Positions 45,589 through 55,058 of a stretch of DNA of 64,000 nucleotides are shown here, piece after piece. The notes under the pieces are model-generated. The model saw nothing but the letters and a program-made list of their open reading frames with translations. It had not been told where the DNA came from and searched no databases. Numbering within the stretch: position 1 is the stretch's first letter; the number at the start of each line of letters is the position of its first letter. The stretch lies in contig CALVEC010000002.1 in the NCBI GenBank assembly GCA_944326475.1, positions 1-64,000 on the forward strand, in the 5' to 3' direction. A program made the translations under genes and the position numbers. The stretch is from Candidatus Gastranaerophilales bacterium. GTDB lineage: Bacteria > Cyanobacteriota > Vampirovibrionia > Gastranaerophilales > Gastranaerophilaceae.

Positions 45589-45932
45589 AGTATAATTTTT
45601 CTTTAATTTTCAAAATTTTTCCAACTAAAGTATGAAAAAAATCCAACTAAATAAGAATGGTCATGAGAGGAAAAAGAGATAGAATGATAATATAAGGGAT
45701 GGAAAGAAATCCTGAAAAACAAATATAAACCCAACTCCCTCTCCAGGAGGATAAAACTAAACAAGCTTGGAGCTACTCCTTCCCCGACTTGGGGAAGGCT
45801 GGGATGGGGGTTGGCAAAGTAGAGCAGGTTGCGTCGATTGACGCACAGGCAACAATCCCGCCGGACACCGGCAACAAACCAAAAAACAAAAAAAACAAAA
45901 AAGTATCTTAACAATCACAGGAGTATACAGGA
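45589..45932. other. 344-bp region upstream of the flagellin gene
   Basis: No credible ORF; it holds a copy of the CCTTCCCC/GGGGAAGG repeat (45731-45814) and, near the end, the flagellin's ribosome-binding site AGGAG at 45919. The AT-rich part at 45600-45720 may hold the flagellin promoter, but no sigma28 motif was confidently read. Confidence 0.5.
45731..45814. repeat. Interspersed CCTTCCCC/GGGGAAGG repeat copy
   Basis: CCAACTCCCTCTCCAGGAGG and TTCCCCGACTTGGGGAAGGC, same family as 18961-19058, with a diverged first palindrome. Confidence 0.8.
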
Positions 45933-46430
45933 ATGATAAGCACAAACTACAACCCATCAGTGCTGACAACCCAACGAAACCTTAACCTTGCATCGTTCAG
46001 CCTAAACACGGCATTAGAACGCATGAGTACGGGGTATAAGGTGAATTGTGCTGCCGACGACGCTGCAGGCATGTTTGTCGCCTCAAACCTGAATGCCAAC
46101 ATCCGCGGTCTTAAACAAGCCCAAAAGAACGCCCAAGACGGCATATCACTCCTAAACACCGCCGAAGGCTCCTTGTCTAACATGACAAACATCCTCAACC
46201 GCCTGAGAGACCTTGCAGTCCAGGGTGCAAACGGCGTGTACGATGAGAACTCCTTAGATGCTATGCAAAACGAGGCAGACTCACTTGTTGCCCAACTAAA
46301 ACAAATCCAGCAGGGCACATTATTCAACGGCAAAAGCATTTTTAATGCAAACGCAACATGGAATCTCACCACCCAAAACGCAGGCACCGCAGCTATCTCC
46401 ACCCTATCGGGGGGGGGGGGTATCTGCTAA
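45933..46430 (+). CDS. Flagellin N-terminal part, broken by a 12-G tract
   Basis: 166-codon frame. Residues 1 to about 145 form the conserved flagellin N domain (LNTALERMSTGYKVNCAADD; GLKQAQKNAQDGISLLNTAE; QIQQGTLFNGKSIF). It stops right after a 12-G run (46409-46420). Loss of one G (or gain of two) would join it to the next frame and give 691 codons through 48009, ending in the flagellin C domain. So this is a full flagellin gene in an off state, or a homopolymer sequencing error. AGGAG ribosome-binding site; codons are C-rich, unlike neighbours. Confidence 0.85.
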   Translation: MISTNYNPSVLTTQRNLNLASFSLNTALERMSTGYKVNCAADDAAGMFVASNLNANIRGLKQAQKNAQDGISLLNTAEGSLSNMTNILNRLRDLAVQGANGVYDENSLDAMQNEADSLVAQLKQIQQGTLFNGKSIFNANATWNLTTQNAGTAAISTLSGGGGIC

Positions 46431-48009
46431 AACGCCTGATACTAACTCTTTAGACGGTATCAATACTCAAAACTCAACCCCTGACGCAAAAAGCAGCAGC
46501 GGCTTCATCCAACAAATAAACAGACTTTCAGAACAAGAAGCAATCGCGCAGGGCTACACAGTCATCAAAACCGCCCAAGACCTCGACAATATCCGCAACG
46601 ACCTCGACGGCAAATACATCCTCATGAACGACATCGACCTGTCGTCCTACTCCAACTGGGATCCGATAGGGGATATTGATTCTGGTGTCGGTTTTACCGG
46701 GACGCTTGATGGAAATGGGTATGTAGTTAAAAACCTCACTATAAATAGTCCTACAAAAAACTTTGCAGGACTATTTCTTGGTATAGGTGTTGGAACACTT
46801 GGAGTTGGCGAAGTCAAAAACCTCGGACTTGAGAATGTCGATATAAGAATAGAGAGTAACACAAGTGACATCAGTGTAGGTGCACTTGCTGCTTCATCAA
46901 CAGGTATAATATCTAACTGCTACATAAGTGGGGAAATCAAAGGAGAAGATTTTACTGGAGGAATTGTGGGTATGAATGCGGGAACAATTTCAGATTGCTC
47001 TTCATCTGCAGTTGTAACTGGGGACAAGTATTATACAGGGGGTATTGTAGGATATAACATACAAGGAACAATTACAAATTCTTATTCAAAAGGAACAATA
47101 TCAGGAATACACTCAGGAGGTATAGTCGGATGCAGCTATGGAGGAAAGATCTTTAACTGCTACACATTAAGTTCAGTTACAGGCGGTGTTGCTGGAGGAG
47201 GACTTGTTGGATATTTAGTTGACAGTACTGTATCTAACTCTTATGCTACCGGGCTTGTTCAAGGTACTACCAGTGCTGGTGGACTAATCGGACTCACTGG
47301 TAATGCACCTACACTGGAAAACTCTATATGGAATACACAAACTACTGGACAATCTGTTGGTATTGGAGACAATCAAGGTGGTACCGACACTAATAACAAA
47401 GGACTTACAACTTCTCAAATGCAAGACCCTTCTAACTGGTCAGGATGGGATACCAGTATATGGGACTTTTCTACATACCCCCCGACCTTCAAAATGTATT
47501 CTCCAATAGACTCACCATCAAACCCGGGTGGTGGAACAGGCGGAGGAACAGACCCGAGCAACCCGGGCGGTGGAAATGCAGGAGGCGGCGGCGGGAACAC
47601 TCCGCCAGTTACCCCGGAAGGTTCCATCAGACTACAGATTGGTGCAGATTCGACAGGTACTTCTGTCATTTATGTAAACACTTCATTCGACCTTGGCGCG
47701 TTCGATGTGGATTTTTCGTCTGCCGACTCCTGCGCAGCGGCGATTGAGGACATTGACGAGGTTTTATCCCGCATAAATACAAAACGCTCAGAGTTCGGTG
47801 CTGTGATTAACCGTCTATCCTCGATTCTCGAGTCGCAAACGACGACTATCCAGAACTTTACGTCTGCAAAATCGACAATCATGGACGCGGATATTGCAAA
47901 CGAGTCGGCGGATTTTGTGAAGAATCAAATATTACAGCAGACCTCCTCTGCGCTCCTCGCGCAATCTCAAAACCTCCACGCGTCGATAGTCTTGTCGTTG
48001 ATAGGGTAA
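46345..48009 (+). CDS. Flagellin central GLUG-repeat domain and C-terminal part (second frame)
   Basis: The meaningful region starts after the G tract; the ATG at 46345 is incidental. First a linker, then a GLUG-type opening (TAQDLDNIRNDLDGKYILMN; DIDLSSYSNWDPIG; FTGTLDGNGYVVKNLTI) and several GGIVGxxxGxIxNSYxxG repeats, a Gly/Pro-rich linker, and the conserved flagellin C domain (INTKRSEFGAVINRLSSIL; IMDADIANESADFVKNQILQ; LLAQSQNLHASIVLSLIG). GLUG domains occur in surface adhesins and IgA proteases. This would place one on the filament surface. Confidence 0.85.
   Translation: MQTQHGISPPKTQAPQLSPPYRGGGVSAKTPDTNSLDGINTQNSTPDAKSSSGFIQQINRLSEQEAIAQGYTVIKTAQDLDNIRNDLDGKYILMNDIDLSSYSNWDPIGDIDSGVGFTGTLDGNGYVVKNLTINSPTKNFAGLFLGIGVGTLGVGEVKNLGLENVDIRIESNTSDISVGALAASSTGIISNCYISGEIKGEDFTGGIVGMNAGTISDCSSSAVVTGDKYYTGGIVGYNIQGTITNSYSKGTISGIHSGGIVGCSYGGKIFNCYTLSSVTGGVAGGGLVGYLVDSTVSNSYATGLVQGTTSAGGLIGLTGNAPTLENSIWNTQTTGQSVGIGDNQGGTDTNNKGLTTSQMQDPSNWSGWDTSIWDFSTYPPTFKMYSPIDSPSNPGGGTGGGTDPSNPGGGNAGGGGGNTPPVTPEGSIRLQIGADSTGTSVIYVNTSFDLGAFDVDFSSADSCAAAIEDIDEVLSRINTKRSEFGAVINRLSSILESQTTTIQNFTSAKSTIMDADIANESADFVKNQILQQTSSALLAQSQNLHASIVLSLIG
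46409..46420 (+). repeat. Poly-G tract (12 G), phase-variation candidate
   Basis: Follows CCCTATC; the N-terminal frame reads to a stop at 46428-46430. With 11 G the two halves of the flagellin join. Homopolymer slippage of this type switches surface genes in many bacteria; here it is inferred. Confidence 0.8.
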
Positions 48010-48174
48010 ACGGGGCTAAGTTGGATGTTGGTGTTCGCAAGGTTTAGGCGGAGTAATTTCTATTCCACGTCATGCTGAACTTGTTTCAGCATCTGTACCA
48101 ACGTCGATTTTGCTAATAATCTCTATGATTCGTTGATAATTAACTAAATCCGACATCTAAAGAATAATTCCCCA

Positions 48175-48762
48175 ATGGTGCAGATCCTGAGACAAGCTCA
48201 GGATGACAGCTAATTTTAAGAGAAAAGTACGTCATGCCGTTCCCCACCCTACCCCTCCCCAAGCTGGGGAGGGAACAAAATAAGCTTGTAGAACTCCTTC
48301 CCCGACTTGGGGAAGGTTGGGATGGGGAGTGATTAAATATCAATAATAGTATTTTTTAGCTTTTAACTTAATTCCACATTTTGCACTACACATCACGTTG
48401 GTACAGATGCTGAAACAAGTTCAGCATGACAGCTAATTTTAAGAGAAAAGTACGTCATGCCGTTCCCCACCCTACCCCTCCCCAAGCTGGGGAGGGAACA
48501 AAATAAGCTTGTAGAACTCCTTCCCCGACTTGGGGAGCGAATTTTCGGACGGGTGAAACCCGGGGAGCGAAGCTCGAAGCGAGTACTGGCGAAGCCAAAC
48601 GAGTGACAGAGCTGAGCGGGAAGGAAATTCAAGACAAGGTTGGGATGGGGAGTGATTAAATATCAATAATAGTATTTTTCAGCTTTTAACTTAATTCCGC
48701 ATTTTGCGTTACACATCACGTTGGTACAGATGCTGAAACAAGTTCAGCATGACGTACTATTT
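48175..48762. repeat. Tandemly repeated composite element
   Basis: The block REP hairpin - AGCTAATTTTAAGAGAAAAG - GTACGTCATGCCGTTCC - CCTTCCCC palindromes - GATTAAATATCAATAATAGT - TACACATCACGTTGGTACAG recurs with a 222-bp period (GTACGTCATGCC at 48228 and 48450). The second copy is enlarged by a 100-bp insert at 48537-48636. Confidence 0.85.
48537..48636. repeat. 100-bp insert inside the repeat, also found elsewhere
   Basis: Compared with the copy at 48301-48325, this copy has 100 extra bases between CTTGGGGA and AGGTTGGGATGGGG. The insert carries GAGTACTGGCGAAGCCAAAC, also at 18697 and inverted at 19411-19440. It behaves like a short mobile element. Confidence 0.75.
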
Positions 48763-48793
48763 TATTTTTCTATTTCACGCATGTAGCTACCCC

Positions 48794-48976
48794 GCCGACC
48801 TTTGCATAGCGAGTTACAGAAAGTTAATTAAACAACGATTAGTCTCATCTGTTTGAGCAGCCCGTAGTTATTTTCAAGGTCTTTAATTTGTTTATGATTT
48901 TTTGCGAAAATATGGGCTGCGAGTTATGAGACTCGGGTGCAATTTACTTTCTGTATGAGCGAAGCAGCAGGTCGGG
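48794..48976. repeat. Large imperfect palindrome (about 180 bp)
   Basis: GCCGACCT pairs with AGGTCGG; ACAGAAAGTTAATT with AATTTACTTTCTGT; AGTCTCAT with ATGAGACT; GCAGCCC with GGGCTGC, nested in that order. It could be a MITE-type element or a structured RNA. A separate hairpin, CCACCCGTTCTTTA / TAAAGAATGGGTGG (48992-49022), follows. Confidence 0.7.
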
Positions 48977-49118
48977 AGGTTTCTTGGGCTCCACCCGTTC
49001 TTTACATTAAAGAATGGGTGGAACATATAGCTATAATCGTATTTTTTAGTTTTTAACTTAATTCCGCATTTTGCGCTACATATCACACTGGTACAGATCC
49101 TGAGACAAGCGTCTTGGA

Positions 49119-49360
49119 TTTTCTTTTCGCTCGCTGCTGTCGCAGACTACGCTGCGCTGCCGTCTTGTTCATTTACGGATTATTCTGCTCTCTACGCTCC
49201 TGACGTTCGTTACAAAATCCTTTGGATTTTTGTCACTCACTACGGAGCTCGAGATGTTACGGGCTCGCTCGCCCTTTGGGCTCGACTCCGCCCTACAGAA
49301 AATCCGGCTCCCCGGACTAACTCCCTTCGGTCGTGTCGCCCGTCCGTAAATCCGCTTCAG
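49119..49360. repeat. GC-rich block interrupting a REP-like unit
   Basis: Lies between GATCCTGAGACAAGCG and CTTCAGCATGACG, halves of the REP-type hairpin. ATTTACGGAT (49152) and TCCGTAAAT (49345) form inner inverted ends about 190 bp apart. Base composition is far above the surroundings. Confidence 0.6.
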
Positions 49361-49557
49361 CATGACGTATTATTTTATGCTTTATTCCCGCTCCCGCCGC
49401 AGAGGGGGGATAAGTAGATTAAACCCTTTCACCCAATAGCAAATAACCGTCAGCATATGGTTTAAAAAATCTATACAGGCAATTTTTTTTATCAAAATGT
49501 TTTTATAATACTACGAGGAATTATATTATTTTTTACAAAGCTAAAGAGGAGAGATTT

Positions 49558-50151
49558 ATGGCATCTTTTGATTACACAAAATTACCGATTTATGAACAAC
49601 CTAAAAAAACTAATGGTACAGAATTAAAACCCAAAGCATACTTAGATCCTGATAAAGAAAAAGAAATAGCCGACGCTTTTAAATCGACGGATAAAGACGG
49701 CGATTTGAAACTTAACAAACAGGAGATTGCAGACAGAATCATAGCTGAGTATCAAAGAACGGGTAAACTTCCCGAGGGCTACAGCAACATAGGCGATTAC
49801 ATTGCTGACCAGATGAAGAAATTTCAAAACTTCGATGCAAACGGTGACGGAAAACTTAATATTGATGAATATACCAATATGTTGATAGCTGATGAACTTA
49901 GCTTAAATAATATTAATTGGGAGGACATAGAAAAACGTATTGATGATTTTAAAAAATCCGGAGCCGGAGAACCGGTGTTTGTACAGAATCCGGTTAAAAC
50001 AGAAAGACCTATTGTAAGGACGATAGATGTTTTGACAGATGCGGATCAAGCCAGATTTGACAAGGCACTTGCTGACAGACCGTTTGGCATGCTGGATATT
50101 TTTACGGATTATGATATTAAAAAAGGAGCCGGAAAATCAGAACTTCAATAA
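49558..50151 (+). CDS. EF-hand calcium-binding protein
   Basis: 197 aa, GAGGAGAG ribosome-binding site. Two canonical EF-hand loops, DKDGDLKLNKQE (45-56) and DANGDGKLNIDE (93-104), each with Asp/Gly/Glu at the coordinating positions. No signal peptide or membrane helix, so it is probably cytoplasmic. The remaining 80 residues hold no recognised domain. Bacterial calmodulin-like role is possible; function unknown. Confidence 0.82.
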   Translation: MASFDYTKLPIYEQPKKTNGTELKPKAYLDPDKEKEIADAFKSTDKDGDLKLNKQEIADRIIAEYQRTGKLPEGYSNIGDYIADQMKKFQNFDANGDGKLNIDEYTNMLIADELSLNNINWEDIEKRIDDFKKSGAGEPVFVQNPVKTERPIVRTIDVLTDADQARFDKALADRPFGMLDIFTDYDIKKGAGKSELQ

Positions 50152-50167
50152 ATCTTTTGTATTACAG

Positions 50168-50200
50168 CAAAAAGGGAGAATGAAATATTCTCCCTTTTTG
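50168..50200. terminator. Bidirectional terminator between the EF-hand gene and groEL
   Basis: AAAAAGGGAGAAT and ATTCTCCCTTTTT flank a GAAAT-type loop; T and A runs fit termination of either convergent gene. Confidence 0.85.
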
Positions 50201-50219
50201 TTTGTTTCTTGCGTTATGA

Positions 50220-51893
<1,674 letters not shown>

Positions 51894-52184
51894 TTAAGCT
51901 TCCAAAACGCCTAAAACTTCTTTTTCTGAAAGAATTTTCAGGTTTTCATCGTTTAATTTTATATCTGTTCCTGCATATTTTGCAAAAAGAACGATATCGC
52001 CTACTTTGACTTCCATTTCTTCTTTTTTACCGTCTTCAAGAGTTTTTCCGGGTCCTACAGCGATAACTTCACCTTTTTGGGGTTTTTCTTTAGCTGAGTC
52101 AGGAATAAAGATTCCGCCGGAAGTCTGTTCTGTATCGTCAATGATTTTAATAACCAATTTGTCTGATAAAGGTCTGATTGCCAT
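51894..52184 (-). CDS. groES: Co-chaperonin GroES
   Basis: 96 aa, AGGAGG 6 nt upstream. Full GroES pattern: RPLSDKLVIKII, TSGGIFIPDSAKEKPQKGEV, VGDIVLFAKYAGTDIK. No CIRCE-type inverted repeat (TTAGCACTC-N9-GAGTGCTAA) is visible in 52185-52267, so HrcA control is not supported; a TATAAAA -10-like box is present. Confidence 0.98.
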   Translation of the reverse strand: MAIRPLSDKLVIKIIDDTEQTSGGIFIPDSAKEKPQKGEVIAVGPGKTLEDGKKEEMEVKVGDIVLFAKYAGTDIKLNDENLKILSEKEVLGVLEA

Positions 52185-52267
52185 AATAGCCTCCTGTCTT
52201 TCTAATTTCTCAATACTACTCTTTTATACCATTAAGTTTTTGTTTTTTTTGAAATATTAATGAAAAA

Positions 52268-53671
52268 TTAATTATTTGATTGAATGTACTCTATAATTTT
52301 GAACGCTTCTCCTTCTGCAATAGACGGACGTGATGTATACAAAACTTCTATTTTATCCTTTAAAAGTTCTTCTATTGCCGGATTTGGAACTGATATTATA
52401 AAATAAATATGTTTTGCTTTCACCTCTTTGAAATCAAAAACTATACTTCCATTTGAATTATTTTTATTACAACTCCATTTCATATATTTTATATAAGTTG
52501 TGTTTGTTCCCGACCAGAATTTTCTGTCCGGAAGATACAGCATCACTGCTATTGCGTATGGTTCCGGAAGGGGAATAAAAACAGAATCCCCGGGCAGATT
52601 TTTTCTGATAAATTGAGCTGTCTCTTTTGCACTTGAGTAGTTATTAAACAAATCCAGCACTGTATATCTGAATCCTTGAAAAACACTCAATAGAAAAAAC
52701 AGACAAATAATAATTTTTGCAAATTTATTTCTGTCAATTTGCCATAAGCAGAATATCAGAATTAAAAATGCGCAAAAGCTTTTTGTCGGATAAATGTTTA
52801 AACTGTAACTTGTAATATATATAAAAAACTGAAACCCTATGGATATAACTGCAAGAGTAAACAAGCTTTTACTTTTTTTGAAAATATAAATAAAAATTAT
52901 TAAAAATAATATAGATATTATGACAAGCAGAACTGATGAGGAAAATCCAAAAGGGTTTCCGAAAAACTGTGTAAAAGTATTTGTAATATTGTGCAGAATT
53001 GAATCTAAATTATATTTTATAGCGCAGCTTGCTCCGAATGGTGTAACTGCAAGCTGAATAATAACGGCAATTAAGCTAATGCTGATTATGCCAGCAGATA
53101 TAAGATATTTTTTCTCATAAACCTTTTCTTTTAAAACATTATTATAAACAAAACAGGCTCCAAGAATTGCAGAAAATGCGAACATTATAATATGTGTATT
53201 TGCAATTAATGCCAGTACAACCGCATAAAAAACAGGGTATTCTTTTTGTTTTTTGTACAATATTGCAGCAAGAAACACAAGAACAGGAATCATTGAATAA
53301 CTTCTGGCAATAACAGGAAAAAAGTACAAAAATCCTGAACTCAAAACAATTGAGGCTTTTTCAAATCCTGAAAACGGAGAGAATTGCAGCAGCAAAAATG
53401 CAGCAGCAATTGAACACAACCAGCAAAATACCTGCATTATAATAACAGAACAGCCGGTCTTTGCAAACGGCATCATAATCAGATAAAAAAGTGACGGATG
53501 TCCTTCTTCAACAAGATGTCTGAAAAGTCCGAAAAGAGAAAGATTCTTGCTTAATAGCCAGACTTGCGCTTCATCTGCCCAGATTTCATGGTGCATTACT
53601 ATTATAAAAGTAAATGCCGCGTATAATATCGTCGATAGAATATTTATTACTAATCCTTTTTTATTTTTCAT
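52268..53671 (-). CDS. GT-C-like polytopic membrane glycosyltransferase, paralog 1
   Basis: 467 aa, about 11 membrane segments. The first loop has HHEIWADEAQVWLLSKNLSL, with the acidic DE pair typical of GT-C enzymes acting on polyprenyl-phosphate sugars, then EEGHPSLFYLI. A soluble C-terminal part (about 355-467) holds FIRKNLPGDSVFIP. It overlaps the next gene by 11 bases and is the last of three paralogs. Substrate unknown. Confidence 0.7.
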   Translation of the reverse strand: MKNKKGLVINILSTILYAAFTFIIVMHHEIWADEAQVWLLSKNLSLFGLFRHLVEEGHPSLFYLIMMPFAKTGCSVIIMQVFCWLCSIAAAFLLLQFSPFSGFEKASIVLSSGFLYFFPVIARSYSMIPVLVFLAAILYKKQKEYPVFYAVVLALIANTHIIMFAFSAILGACFVYNNVLKEKVYEKKYLISAGIISISLIAVIIQLAVTPFGASCAIKYNLDSILHNITNTFTQFFGNPFGFSSSVLLVIISILFLIIFIYIFKKSKSLFTLAVISIGFQFFIYITSYSLNIYPTKSFCAFLILIFCLWQIDRNKFAKIIICLFFLLSVFQGFRYTVLDLFNNYSSAKETAQFIRKNLPGDSVFIPLPEPYAIAVMLYLPDRKFWSGTNTTYIKYMKWSCNKNNSNGSIVFDFKEVKAKHIYFIISVPNPAIEELLKDKIEVLYTSRPSIAEGEAFKIIEYIQSNN

Positions 53672-55058
53672 TTTTGTTTTCCAACTTGTAAATGTAGTAT
53701 TTTTCCTGTGCCATCATAACATTATTTTTAGAAGCATATATAGGTTTTATGTCCGTATAATAACAGTTTCCGCTCATAATAACATAAATTGTCCCGTATT
53801 TCTTTAACATTTCCTGTATGGGCAGCGGGTCTGTCGGATTCGGTGCAACTTTATTCCAGATTGCATAAGTATAAAAATCATTGTATTTATGGTAGAAAAA
53901 TTTCCAATTATTTTTTGGAAGATATACACTGACAGATGAGGTTGTAATAGGAGAATTACTCATTATAAAAGCATTTTCGGGTATGTTATTTTTTATGAAC
54001 AAAGCTGCATTCTTCCCGTCGGAAAAAGTTAATAAAATATCCTTTATACACATTGTTCCCGCATAGTTTATCGAAGACAAAAATGTAAGTGCAATAATCA
54101 AATTCAAAATCAGTTTTATTTTCCCGTCTTTTTCAAATTCAAACGCAATCCACAGACAAAACAGTCCGACAAGTATCAATGTCCAGGCTCTTTGTGCGAT
54201 TATTCCCCATACAAATAAAAATATACAAAACTGAAATAAAAAGTGAACGGCAAAAACGAATAACATTTTTTTGTCTTTTTTGAATAAGAAGATTATTGTT
54301 GCAAGACAAAACAGAGAAAATACCGCAAGAAATAATGGTGAAACTGCGCCGTAAATATTAAATATCACGTTCTTATATGTATCTAAAACTATATGTAAGT
54401 TTAATGTGCTGCCGTAACCCTGCACTGACAAATTTTCATTTTGGCTGCCATATAAATAAAAAGCAACAAATAAAACGCTCAAGAATCCTATCAAAAGAGG
54501 GTATAAGACATTCTTTTCTTTGAGTTTGTTTCTGTTCTCGATTGCAAACAATAATAGCAGCGCTGTAGAGAATCCGAACATGACCACATGCACGTTGGCA
54601 AGCAGTGCAATCGTCAAAACATACAAATACTGATGTTCTTTCTGTTTTTTATATAAATACGCAAGTAAAAACAACAGCAGTGGTATCAAACAGTAACTTC
54701 TCGATATAACGGGGAACCAGTATAAAAATGCAGAACTTGATAAAACTGACACCTTTACAAAGGTATTAAACGGAGACTTAAAAAGCAAGAATCCGGCGGC
54801 AATTGTAACTATTGTCCAATTTATAACCTGCATAGACAAAACAGGAAAATTTATTTTTGCAAAAGGGAACAGAATAAAATACCATAACAGCGGATGTCCT
54901 TCTGTTCTGACATGTTTTATTATTTCAAAAATATTTAAATCTCTGACAACAAGCCACGCCTGTGCTTCATCCCCCCAGATTTCATGATGCAGCATCAAAG
55001 AAAAAGTTAAAATCGCATATATTATCAAAATAATTATTTTTAATTTTTTATTCATCAT
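53661..55058 (-). CDS. GT-C-like polytopic membrane glycosyltransferase, paralog 2
   Basis: 465 aa. Same plan as its neighbours: LHHEIWGDEAQAWLVVRDLN, TEGHPLLWYFILFPFAKINF, about 11 membrane segments, C-terminal FIKNNIPENAFIMSNSPI and YIYKLENKN. Overlaps both flanking paralogs by 11 bases, so all three are translated as one unit. Confidence 0.7.
   Translation of the reverse strand: MMNKKLKIIILIIYAILTFSLMLHHEIWGDEAQAWLVVRDLNIFEIIKHVRTEGHPLLWYFILFPFAKINFPVLSMQVINWTIVTIAAGFLLFKSPFNTFVKVSVLSSSAFLYWFPVISRSYCLIPLLLFLLAYLYKKQKEHQYLYVLTIALLANVHVVMFGFSTALLLLFAIENRNKLKEKNVLYPLLIGFLSVLFVAFYLYGSQNENLSVQGYGSTLNLHIVLDTYKNVIFNIYGAVSPLFLAVFSLFCLATIIFLFKKDKKMLFVFAVHFLFQFCIFLFVWGIIAQRAWTLILVGLFCLWIAFEFEKDGKIKLILNLIIALTFLSSINYAGTMCIKDILLTFSDGKNAALFIKNNIPENAFIMSNSPITTSSVSVYLPKNNWKFFYHKYNDFYTYAIWNKVAPNPTDPLPIQEMLKKYGTIYVIMSGNCYYTDIKPIYASKNNVMMAQEKYYIYKLENKNEK

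Larger units (their letters stand above)
48010..49557. other. 1.5-kb repeat-rich intergenic region
   Basis: No gene supported. Contents in order: REP-like hairpins (48068-48092, 48183-48207, 48408-48431, 48728-48751), two CCTTCCCC elements (48241-48331, 48463-48655) that form a 222-bp-period partial duplication, a 100-bp insert (48537-48636), a large imperfect palindrome (48794-48976), a hairpin (48992-49022) and a GC-rich block (49119-49358). Open frames here are repeat artefacts. Confidence 0.8.

Noticed and set aside
45603-45969. Minus-strand frames upstream of the flagellin gene
   Set aside because: Cross a repeat copy and the flagellin start; Cys/Phe-rich nonsense composition.
46647-46871. 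Minus-strand frames across the flagellin
   Set aside because: Shadow of the GLUG domain; no start signal or homology pattern.
48140-48666. Three minus-strand frames of 64-79 codons
   Set aside because: All lie within the repeated elements and share the same PSQPSPSRGRS-type reading.
49169-49363. 64-codon minus-strand frame
   Set aside because: Lies in the GC-rich inserted block; no ribosome-binding site and no family.
52185-52267. CIRCE element upstream of groES
   Set aside because: No TTAGCACTC-N9-GAGTGCTAA or close variant found.
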